A DNA stretch of 36,276 bases, taken from assembly GCA_023705945.1 (NCBI GenBank), contig BPTM01000193.1:1-36276 (forward strand), in the 5' to 3' direction. The translations under genes and the position numbers were made by a program. The notes below the pieces were generated by a model. That model was given only the letters and a program-made list of their open reading frames with translations, made no database searches and had not been told where the DNA came from. Below, piece after piece: positions 20,317-27,104 of this stretch. Numbering within the stretch: the first letter of the stretch is position 1; each line of letters opens with the position of its first letter. The stretch is from Candidatus Heimdallarchaeota archaeon. GTDB lineage: Archaea > Asgardarchaeota > Heimdallarchaeia > Heimdallarchaeales > Heimdallarchaeaceae.

Positions 20317-20336
20317 TTTCTAGAAAAAGTGAGACA
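20317..20336 (+). repeat. 20-bp direct repeat tttctagaaaaagtgagaca, copy 2 (left arm of AAAAGTGAGAC/GTCTCACTTTT, 20325-20372)
   Basis: Identical 20-mer; 11-bp perfect inverted repeat with its right arm at 20362-20372. Confidence 0.8.
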
Positions 20337-20395
20337 TTTTCCCTACCTGTCTGTGTCTCTTGTCTCACTTTTCCAGCTTGTTGGCTGAATGTAAT

Positions 20396-20422
20396 TATCT
20401 GCGTAAGCAATTTGCTTACTCA
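20396..20422 (+). repeat. 27-nt hairpin-containing repeat tatctgcgtaagcaatttgcttactca
   Basis: Inner GTAAGCA-ATT-TGCTTAC hairpin; near-identical to copies at 20429-20455 and 23440-23466. Confidence 0.75.
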
Positions 20423-20428
20423 TCTTAT

Positions 20429-20458
20429 TATCTGCGTATACAATTTGTTTACTCAGCT
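20429..20458 (+). repeat. 30-bp repeat tatctgcgtatacaatttgtttactcagct
   Basis: Identical to 23440-23469, about 3 kb away. Confidence 0.85.
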
Positions 20459-20487
20459 ATTTAGGATCAATCCCCAATTTGTAGGAG

Positions 20488-21813
20488 TTGGTTTTCTTGA
20501 CTAAAGCCTTTTATTTAACTGAATCTATTATCTCCACTATTCACGAAGCTAGTTACAAGCTTACTTGTGGGGAAATCGTTAAAGCTATTAAACAACTTCA
20601 ACTTGATAGTAATTCTGATAGTATTAGAAGGATTTTAACAAGATTAGTAAGAAACCCCAACTATTCTATAGCTCGAACAGAAACTAGGCCATACCTGTAT
20701 TACTATTCTAAAGCTGAACAAATAGAACAGATTCCTTATGAGCTAGATTCCTTTTTTGATTCTAATGAACCTTTATTCATTCATCGAATAATAATTATGC
20801 TAAGAAACCTACTCATTAAGAGAGATGAAAAACTAGCTCTACCTTTCTTGAATCTTTCAAATCCAATTAGATTCACTTTTTACAAAACTACTCAAAGTAT
20901 TAGAATAGATCTCAAATGCAGTGGTGGTTGGAAGAAAGCTCTAGATATTTATCTATTCAATGCTTTGATAGCTGCTGTTGAAACTGTATTACACCTGAAA
21001 GAAATCAGCTGCAGTCGTGATAAAATGAGGATAATCAATTGCGATTTAAACAACGATAAAGATTTTCTGAGAATAGCAGGAGCTAATTATGTTAGTGTTC
21101 AAGCATTTCAAAATCTTCTCTTAACAGCTTATAATAAGAAAGAAGGATTACGAAAAGAAGCTCAATTAAGCAATGTAGATATCCCTGTTGATAGAATGAT
21201 TATACAGCTTCAAAGAAATGCGTTAGAATTGGGTATAGGTACTGTATTTAACAGAACCAATACTTTGTTAAGCCAATTTGCAACCTCTTACAATCAAAGC
21301 ATGTCCAAATTTAATTTTGTATTAAATCAAGGCATGTCTAAATTTAATTCTGTATTAGATTATAATCAAAAGGTTGTCCAGCAGCTAGATTCTAATTTCT
21401 ACAATTATAACAAAGATATGAATCAGGTAGCTCAATTACAATCGCAATTAGCTGTTAATGATCTAATGCTGCTTCAAAAAATGGATAACCAAACAGAACT
21501 TATTCTGGACCATGATAGTAATATGAAAAAGGAAAGCAACTTTTTAGCTGAAGAAATACAGATTCTCAAAGTGGTTAGTACTAATCAAGCTAGGAGTGAA
21601 TCCTTACAAACAACAATACTTGGTTTACTGAAAGAAAAAGATTATCCAATCCAGGAGCTTGAAACAGCTTTACAGCTAGACTACAAGCGGATATATTATC
21701 ATATTAGAAAGCTGTTAGACTTAGGAAAAATAACAGCTTACAAAGAAGTAAGAACAGGAAAAGGAGCTAGAAAAAATATTTACAAAATAAAGGAAGGTGG
21801 TGAATCTGGCTGA
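20488..21813 (+). CDS. Uncharacterised protein with N- and C-terminal winged-helix-like domains (DNA-binding; possible replication/partition/regulatory protein of the island)
   Basis: N-term SIISTIHEASYKLTCGEIVKAIKQLQLDSNSDSIRRILTRLVRN and C-term LQTTILGLLKEKDYPIQELETALQLDYKRIYYHIRKLLDLGKITAYKEVRTGKGARKNIYKI look like wHTH. Long helical middle. TTG start. Confidence 0.65.
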   Translation: MVFLTKAFYLTESIISTIHEASYKLTCGEIVKAIKQLQLDSNSDSIRRILTRLVRNPNYSIARTETRPYLYYYSKAEQIEQIPYELDSFFDSNEPLFIHRIIIMLRNLLIKRDEKLALPFLNLSNPIRFTFYKTTQSIRIDLKCSGGWKKALDIYLFNALIAAVETVLHLKEISCSRDKMRIINCDLNNDKDFLRIAGANYVSVQAFQNLLLTAYNKKEGLRKEAQLSNVDIPVDRMIIQLQRNALELGIGTVFNRTNTLLSQFATSYNQSMSKFNFVLNQGMSKFNSVLDYNQKVVQQLDSNFYNYNKDMNQVAQLQSQLAVNDLMLLQKMDNQTELILDHDSNMKKESNFLAEEIQILKVVSTNQARSESLQTTILGLLKEKDYPIQELETALQLDYKRIYYHIRKLLDLGKITAYKEVRTGKGARKNIYKIKEGGESG

Positions 21814-22252
21814 ATTACTTCTCTATTATTGCGAATGTTGTGATGCTCATTATTCTCTTGAAGAATTTCTTTCTCATAAAGAAAAAGATTCTCCTGTTAT
21901 TGATTCTCTCACTGTAACGACTTCTTTACCTTTATGGGATTGCCTTCAAGAAGATTTAGATTTTAATGATCCTGTAAAAATGGTTGTTTGGTCTAAATTT
22001 AGTAATATGAAAGCTGAAATAGAGCTAATACAAAACAAACAAATTGGGAATATAAGTGGTTTCTACAAATCTGCTCTAGCTCAAGATATCCCAACTAACA
22101 AAGTTCGTTTATCCTGGTTGCTTAAAAACCTCTACAAATTTGGCTATCTTCATCGAGTAGAACAGCAATTTAGAAACAAATCCTTTTTCATTTATTTTCT
22201 TGCTGGTGTAGATTCAACAATTCTGGAGAAACTTTCTTCACTTGATGACTAA
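21797..22252 (+). CDS. Uncharacterised small protein (possible wHTH), translationally coupled to the upstream gene
   Basis: Overlaps the previous ORF by 17 bp. YYCECCDAHYSLEEFLSHK Cys/His cluster near the N-terminus; C-terminal KVRLSWLLKNLYKFGYLHRVEQQFRNKSFFIYFL wHTH-like. Confidence 0.55.
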   Translation: MVNLAELLLYYCECCDAHYSLEEFLSHKEKDSPVIDSLTVTTSLPLWDCLQEDLDFNDPVKMVVWSKFSNMKAEIELIQNKQIGNISGFYKSALAQDIPTNKVRLSWLLKNLYKFGYLHRVEQQFRNKSFFIYFLAGVDSTILEKLSSLDD

Positions 22253-22263
22253 TTCTTAAAAAG

Positions 22264-22283
22264 TTGTAAAGGAAGCTTTACAA
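22264..22283. terminator. Hairpin TTGTAAAG-GAAG-CTTTACAA just after the 22252 stop codon
   Basis: Perfect 8-bp stem 12 nt after the stop; terminator function is only inferred. Confidence 0.35.
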
Positions 22284-22367
22284 AAAGCCACAGCCCCCCA
22301 AAGATGAATGAATGAAGCTTTTGGTTTTTCTTCCTTCTCTTGATAGTTGGTTTCTCTTCCCTTCAGG

Positions 22368-22463
22368 GTTTCACTTCTACTTAGTTAGAACAAAATCTTT
22401 TCTAAGTATTCTTCTAAAGTATCTTCTAAACCTGTTTCACTTCTACTTAGTTAGAACAAAATC
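22368..22463. repeat. CRISPR-like pair: 30-nt repeat GTTTCACTTCTACTTAGTTAGAACAAAATC x2 with a 36-nt spacer
   Basis: Exact copies at 22368-22397 and 22434-22463. Confidence 0.7.
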
Positions 22464-22471
22464 AAAATGCA

Positions 22472-22494
22472 ACAGTGTCCAAAATGGACACCGT
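22472..22494. repeat. Hairpin acagtgtccaaaatggacaccgt (family H2, copy 1)
   Basis: GTGTCCA-AAA-TGGACAC stem; related copy acggtatccaaaacggacaccat at 23396-23418. Confidence 0.7.
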
Positions 22495-22725
22495 TTTAGA
22501 AACTTAAATCTTTCAAGAACTCTCGAGTGAAATGGTCTCATTCTGCGGTTTAGTTTCTGAATCATTAGCTTTTTTGCTAAAAAAATAACAAAATCCAATT
22601 AGAGATTAAACCACTCAAGAAAATACTACTAAAAAATTTCAAACCCATAGCTGTCTTACCACACAAACATAAATTTACGTGGTAAGATTTTTTAATCTAC
22701 TTGCTTAACCTGTATTTGAATAGGC

Positions 22726-22920
22726 ATGGCTACTAAACAGATCCAGAAAAGGAAAGACCAACTTTCCACAGGAGAGAAAGCCTTCAATCAGCTAGAACCT
22801 AAAGAAAAGACCAAAATTCGTGTTTGTGCTAAATGGAATTTTTATTCTAGAAAATGTCAGAAATGTAAATATAAGCTGATTTGTGCGGACCAATGGGAAA
22901 TAAAAGCACGGTTAGAATGA
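22726..22920 (+). CDS. Small basic Cys-containing protein (possible zinc-binding)
   Basis: ATG-initiated 64-aa ORF with 4 Cys (VCAKWNFYSRKCQKCKYKLICADQ); longest plausible ORF between 22.3 and 26.2 kb. Confidence 0.4.
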   Translation: MATKQIQKRKDQLSTGEKAFNQLEPKEKTKIRVCAKWNFYSRKCQKCKYKLICADQWEIKARLE

Positions 22921-23151
22921 CTTAAAATGCTTGTATTGTCGTTTTAACCTATTTTTAAGCAGTTTTTAGAAAAAAAGAGTTTGATAAGCTCACACTGCTG
23001 AATTATTCTTACTAGCTGTATACTATATGTCACAGCAAAATTTATTCTAGAATGTAACAGAGACTTCAAGCCTTTTTGCCAAACACCTCTAAAGAGATTC
23101 ATCAAATGCAACACAAAAGGTGTTGTTTTACGAACAACCCCTTCATCATTG

Positions 23152-23272
23152 ATTAGAACTAAAGCCATTATGATTCATCAATTGTAACTTGTTTGAATCA
23201 TCGGCTGTACCCACAGTGGGCACAACCGAAGAACAGTTGCATTTACTACCATAATGATTCATCAATTGTAAC
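23152..23272. CRISPR. Two-unit degenerate array of 37-nt repeats (family B), related to the 24544 array
   Basis: Full repeat GTTGCATTTACTACCATAATGATTCATCAATTGTAAC at 23236-23272; copy at 23152-23188 has an eroded 5' half but a 3' half (cattatgattcatcaattgtaac) that differs at one base. The 47-nt gap contains a 27-nt hairpin. Confidence 0.55.
23202..23228. repeat. 27-nt hairpin cggctgtacccacagtgggcacaaccg (family H1, copy a)
   Basis: Near-full-length stem with two A.C mismatches and a single-base loop. Confidence 0.8.
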
Positions 23273-23395
23273 TACCTGCATAGACAGATTGTCTACACAG
23301 GCCAGAAAGCTAATCTTTCCAGAGATTTGCTATTAGCCGTCTTCTAAAGAATATGTTTAACAGTAAAAATGAGCTATTTTTTAAAGATAATTCAA

Positions 23396-23418
23396 ACGGT
23401 ATCCAAAACGGACACCAT
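23396..23418. repeat. Hairpin acggtatccaaaacggacaccat (family H2, copy 2)
   Basis: Homologous to the hairpin at 22472-22494. Confidence 0.65.
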
Positions 23419-23439
23419 TACATTAAGTAGTTTAGATCA

Positions 23440-23469
23440 TATCTGCGTATACAATTTGTTTACTCAGCT
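23440..23469 (+). repeat. 30-bp repeat tatctgcgtatacaatttgtttactcagct, distal copy
   Basis: Identical to 20429-20458. Confidence 0.85.
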
Positions 23470-23474
23470 TACTC

Positions 23475-23570
23475 GTAAAACCTCTACTTAGTTAAGCTAG
23501 AACAAAGTATGGTTGTACCCACTGTGGGTATAACCATAGAAGTAAAACCTCTACTTAGTTAAGCTAGAAC
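23475..23570. repeat. CRISPR-like pair: 29-nt repeat GTAAAACCTCTACTTAGTTAAGCTAGAAC x2 with a 38-nt spacer made almost entirely of a hairpin
   Basis: Exact copies at 23475-23503 and 23542-23570; spacer aaagta-tggttgtacccactgtgggtataacca-tagaa. Confidence 0.7.
23510..23536. repeat. 27-nt hairpin tggttgtacccactgtgggtataacca (family H1, copy b)
   Basis: 13-bp stem with one G.T pair and a single-base loop. Confidence 0.85.
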
Positions 23571-23641
23571 CAAGATCCCCTATGTGCATTAATTGCACCA
23601 ATGATTGGTGTAGTTTTGGGATCATCCATATTCCAGAATCC

Positions 23642-23661
23642 ATTACTCATTTTTGAGTAAT
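23642..23661. repeat. Hairpin ATTACTCA-TTTT-TGAGTAAT
   Basis: Perfect 8-bp inverted repeat. Confidence 0.75.
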
Positions 23662-23953
23662 AATGTCCGTATTTTGGTGTAAATTAGTCCACTTTTCACC
23701 TTTTTTTCCTTCTTTTTCACATAAATCATACCGTTTTTAAATAATCTAAAAACAACGCTTTTCTCGAGTAAAACTGGCTGAAATAATTAAACAAAAACGG
23801 AATCCGCAATATATCCCCTCTATATAGGTATCCTATCGGAACGGACGGATTCTTGGATTCTTCTGAGTAGAGTACAGTATTTATCTCTATATGCTGGAAA
23901 TCGGAAAAATTTCCAACAGTTGCCTTTGACTCAGGCTTTGGAAAAAATCTCTC

Positions 23954-24112
23954 GTATCACCCCCTCTCTTTACACACTTACCCTTTGCGCTTTTTCCTGA
24001 TACGATCAACTTGTCGCTCTTTTTTCAAAAATAATAAAAGTGATCCTCTTTTGAATAAGAATCTTTGAAACAGCAGCAGCACAACACCAGGAAAAAAACT
24101 ATGGGGTGATAC
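23954..24112. repeat. Long-range inverted repeat pair 1: GTATCACCCC ... GGGGTGATAC
   Basis: 10-bp perfect arms at 23954-23963 and 24103-24112. Confidence 0.6.
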
Positions 24113-24333
24113 AACCTAGTTAGTCTAAAATGCAAGAATTGGCATGAACTTAACTAACCGACAGCGAGGGAGTGATATAACTTAACTAGTTTGAAACAAC
24201 AACGACTGTAATACCGACTTTTTACCCAAAAATGAGTTATACTACAATAAAATGAGTTACATAGTGTATATCTGTTCTATGGCGATAAATCGCAATTCAA
24301 CACTAGACAACACCCTTAAAACCCTCGCAAACT

Positions 24334-24462
24334 GTCTTAACCCTCTTCCCCTGCCAATAATTACCCAACAATAAAAAACTCTCGTCTCAAGTCTCTTTCC
24401 CTCGAAGAAAAAATCACTGAAATTACTTAACCAATAATAGAAAAAAGATGGGGGGTTAAGAC
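24334..24462. repeat. Long-range inverted repeat pair 2: GTCTTAACCC ... GGGTTAAGAC
   Basis: 10-bp perfect arms at 24334-24343 and 24453-24462. Confidence 0.6.
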
Positions 24463-24543
24463 GTAAAGTAACAAAGGTTTAAAAGCTGAACGACAGCAAA
24501 CGACAGCACAGGGTTGCATTTAATGCAATTTTAGTATATTCCT

Positions 24544-24963
24544 GTTGCATTTACTAGCTTACTGATTCATCAAATGTAACTTACCAACAGATGGTAATGA
24601 AAAAACAATTGTTGAAGTTGTTGCATTTACTAGCTTACTGATTCATCAAATGTAACAAAGATTTATTTGAATTGGTTACAAATTCAATGCCTTTAGTTGC
24701 ATTTACTAGCTTACTGATTCATTAATTGTAACGCATTCAATGCATTTTTATTATATTTCTTGTTTTCTATACTGTTGCATTTACTAGCTTACTGATTCAT
24801 TAATTGTAACGTAGTGATCACTCAGACAGGTAGAGGCCACATGAAAGAGTGTTGCATTTACTAGCTTACTGATTCATTAATTGTAACGGAATTAACAGGA
24901 TCAGAAATAATGCAACAATGTTTTGAGTTGCATTTACTAGCTTACTGATTCATTAATTGTAAC
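24544..24963. CRISPR. CRISPR-like array: six 37-nt repeats GTTGCATTTACTAGCTTACTGATTCATTAATTGTAAC, five spacers of 39-41 nt; no cas genes in window
   Basis: Repeats at 24544-24580, 24620-24656, 24696-24732, 24774-24810, 24851-24887, 24927-24963. Repeats 1-2 share two substitutions (CATCAAATG for CATTAATTG). Spacers are mutually unrelated. Confidence 0.8.
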
Positions 24964-24964
24964 A

Positions 24965-24991
24965 CCGTTGTACGCACAGTGGTACTAACGG
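24965..24991. repeat. 27-nt hairpin ccgttgtacgcacagtggtactaacgg (family H1, copy c)
   Basis: Directly follows the last 37-nt repeat; full stem if one base is bulged on each side. Confidence 0.7.
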
Positions 24992-25049
24992 AAGAAAAAG
25001 TGCATTTTGATAAGTTTATGATAACCAACATACAAAAAAATACATCTGA

Positions 25050-25071
25050 AACGAAAGATTAACGAAAGATT
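25050..25071 (+). repeat. Tandem 11-bp repeat (aacgaaagatt) x2
   Basis: Two perfect tandem copies. Confidence 0.75.
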
Positions 25072-25159
25072 AAATTGGCTCTAATTTAGAAATAGATATA
25101 TCCCTGTAAAGAAATTTAAGATTTTCATTATTAGAAATTTCCAACAACCTGGTAAGGAT

Positions 25160-25234
25160 CAGATATCAAATGTCAGATATATGTCAGATATCAAATGTCA
25201 GATATATGTCAGATATATGTCAGATATCAAATGG
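25160..25234 (+). repeat. Iteron-like block of 14-bp (cagatatcaaatgt) and 11-bp (cagatatatgt) units in order A-B-A-B-B-A
   Basis: 75 bp fully tiled by the two unit types; last unit ends in gg. Confidence 0.85.
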
Positions 25235-25269
25235 CAGCAAAAATAAAAACCTGTTAATAGAGTATTTTC

Positions 25270-25296
25270 AAGAAACTCAAGAAACCCAAGAAACTA
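25270..25296 (+). repeat. Tandem 9-bp repeats aagaaactc-aagaaaccc-aagaaacta
   Basis: Three copies of aagaaacyn. Confidence 0.75.
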
Positions 25297-25301
25297 AAGT
25301 A

Positions 25302-25398
25302 ACTTTATCACCCCTCTTTTGTTGAATTTCTTTATAACTCTCGAGTGAAACTGCCCAGAGAGGAAGTATAAGAAAAAATATTGTGGGGGTGATAAAGT
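25302..25398. repeat. Long-range inverted repeat pair 3: ACTTTATCACCCC ... GGGGTGATAAAGT
   Basis: 13-bp perfect arms at 25302-25314 and 25386-25398. Confidence 0.7.
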
Positions 25399-25582
25399 GA
25401 TAAAAAGTATAATTCTCCTTTGGATTCTTTGAAACCTTTGTTATTTTTTACTTTGGTGTATTGGTAATATGGTACGTTTTAGATTCTGTATATCATTAGT
25501 TCTTAATAATCAGAAAATATTCCGAGGATTCTTTGTTAGAAGGCTTCTAAAGAAAATTCTCAAATCTGGTGGGGGCTAAAAG

Positions 25583-25735
25583 ATGACTTGGGGCTTTGGT
25601 TCTCCACGAGAGTATAATATTTCAGATGATAATCGTTTCCTTAATGTAACTAAGGAAGTAGCTGAACGTAAAACTCTCAAACTACTTAATTCCATTGCCA
25701 CAAGTTTTGAAATGTACGAGACATGTCATTTTTAA
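25583..25735 (+). CDS. Possible 50-aa small protein
   Basis: ATG preceded by ggtgggggc (SD-like): MTWGFGSPREYNISDDNRFLNVTKEVAERKTLKLLNSIATSFEMYETCHF. Could also be a truncated gene. Confidence 0.3.
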   Translation: MTWGFGSPREYNISDDNRFLNVTKEVAERKTLKLLNSIATSFEMYETCHF

Positions 25736-26255
25736 TACTACTATAAAAGTGTCAAAAACTATCTCTAACAGCATTTTATCGGAATGGTTTAGTATTCATC
25801 ACACAAAACAAAATCGTTAGAATTAGAGTATGAAATCAAATTAGTAAAAAAACTGTCCAAAATTACCTTTTTGAGAGAAAAACGAAAAATTACAATGTTT
25901 CAATTTTACAGTAAAAAAGAAAAAGCAACATGGATTTAATCCATATAAAAAAAGGTTAAGACTTGAAAGTACATCCTTTTGTGTTACATCTATAGATCCA
26001 GCTTTGCAGTAAATGCAATTTATCCTTCCCAACTTGGAATGATGTTTAATCTATTCTCACAGTGTCTAATCAATGGGCAAATTGCCTACGGTTGTAACTG
26101 GTAAATTCTTCAGCTAGAGCCCTAGCCAATTTGGCAATGACTGAAATCTGTAAATTCTTTATAGGACGATAACTAACCTAAAAAACTCTTAAATTCTTCG
26201 CTTAGAGTTAGAAGTAAAAAATCTAGAAAATACAAAACAATATTTCTCAAAAAAC

Positions 26256-26669
26256 TTATCTTCTACGTTTTCTCATTTTTCTATAAAGCTGTCTAAAGAA
26301 ATCTTTCAGCTCATCATATTCATTATCTCTCGTTTGTTTTAGTTTTTCAAGTGATATTGCATCATATTCATATCTTGCATCTTGACTTAGATTCTTTAAT
26401 AGTACATATTTCGTTGTAACTTCCCTTGGAATTAATTTCAATAAGTTTTGCATAGTACTATATCTGTGATTATGACTCCTTGAATGTCTATCCCTTGTTT
26501 TGAGAGGAGCTATTGCAAATACTCTCTCAATGAGATGAACTATCTCATAAAACATTATTGTTATTGCCCATTCAGTATGTTGTGAAAAATTTGAAGTGTT
26601 GAGATTGTAGAATTTTAAGTTTTTTGCAGTAACATTATAATGATCTTTTTCAGCTGGTATAAGTTTCAC
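26256..26669 (-). CDS. HEPN-like small helical protein (candidate RNase toxin or accessory)
   Basis: EWAITIMFYEIVHLIERVFA...RDRHSRSHNHRYSTMQNL...YVLLKNLSQDARYEY resembles the layout of small HEPN-like proteins (helix with FYxxxHxxE, HsxxHxxR, LSQxARY). Confidence 0.5.
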   Translation of the reverse strand: MKLIPAEKDHYNVTAKNLKFYNLNTSNFSQHTEWAITIMFYEIVHLIERVFAIAPLKTRDRHSRSHNHRYSTMQNLLKLIPREVTTKYVLLKNLSQDARYEYDAISLEKLKQTRDNEYDELKDFFRQLYRKMRKRRR

Positions 26670-27100
26670 CTTTTATAAATTCTATGAAATTTAATTCTAT
26701 AGACGTTTATTCTCTCTAATATTAAGACTTCAAGTTCAGCTATTTTTCTTTCCTCTTCAAGAGTTAGTCTGCTTTCAAAATAGTATGTTAAGAGAATTAA
26801 ACCACTATATTCCTCAAATTCTAAGTCATACTTTTGTAATGATTCTATACTATTTACCCTTTTATTCAAAGCTTCTTTAATAAACTCTGACGAACTAGAG
26901 AAATGTTCTTCTTTTTCAAACTCCCACTTCTTAATGTTCATCATTTTTACCTGTTGAGATTCATTTTCTAATTCTTCATATTTCTTAAGAACAGTACCTA
27001 AATCTAATTTTGGAAAATCTGATATTTCTTTAGATTGTTTTACTATCAATGAACATTTATTCTCAGGAATTTCCCAGGTATCAAATGGTTGTTCACTCAT
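26666..27100 (-). CDS. Uncharacterised protein, overlaps the HEPN-like gene
   Basis: 144-aa ORF overlapping the downstream ORF by 4 bp (ATGA-type coupling). Confidence 0.55.
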   Translation of the reverse strand: MSEQPFDTWEIPENKCSLIVKQSKEISDFPKLDLGTVLKKYEELENESQQVKMMNIKKWEFEKEEHFSSSSEFIKEALNKRVNSIESLQKYDLEFEEYSGLILLTYYFESRLTLEEERKIAELEVLILERINVYRIKFHRIYKR

Positions 27101-27104
27101 ATTA

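Noticed and set aside
20019-20504. 161-aa ORF as a real gene
   Set aside because: Runs through several hairpins and direct repeats, has a low-complexity translation dictated by those repeats, and overlaps the 441-aa gene start.
22312-22530. 72-aa ORF as a gene
   Set aside because: Lies across the 30-nt CRISPR-like repeats (FHFYLVRTKS appears twice as a result) and a hairpin.
22944-23168. 74-aa minus-strand ORF
   Set aside because: No recognisable domain; its start overlaps a degenerate 37-nt repeat region.
24544-24963. Complete CRISPR-Cas locus
   Set aside because: No Cas1, Cas2, Cas6, effector or other cas-like protein among the ORFs; only the array-like repeats are supported.
25160-25234. 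Block as a CRISPR array
   Set aside because: Units are 11-14 bp and contiguous without spacers; iteron-like tandem repeats instead.
25841-26032. 63-aa minus-strand ORF
   Set aside because: Low-complexity, Phe/Cys-rich translation of AT-rich DNA with hairpins; no plausible family.
19700-26250. Island as a classical IS/transposon or integrated provirus
   Set aside because: No transposase, integrase, capsid, terminase or polymerase ORF and no clear terminal inverted repeats or target duplications could be identified.
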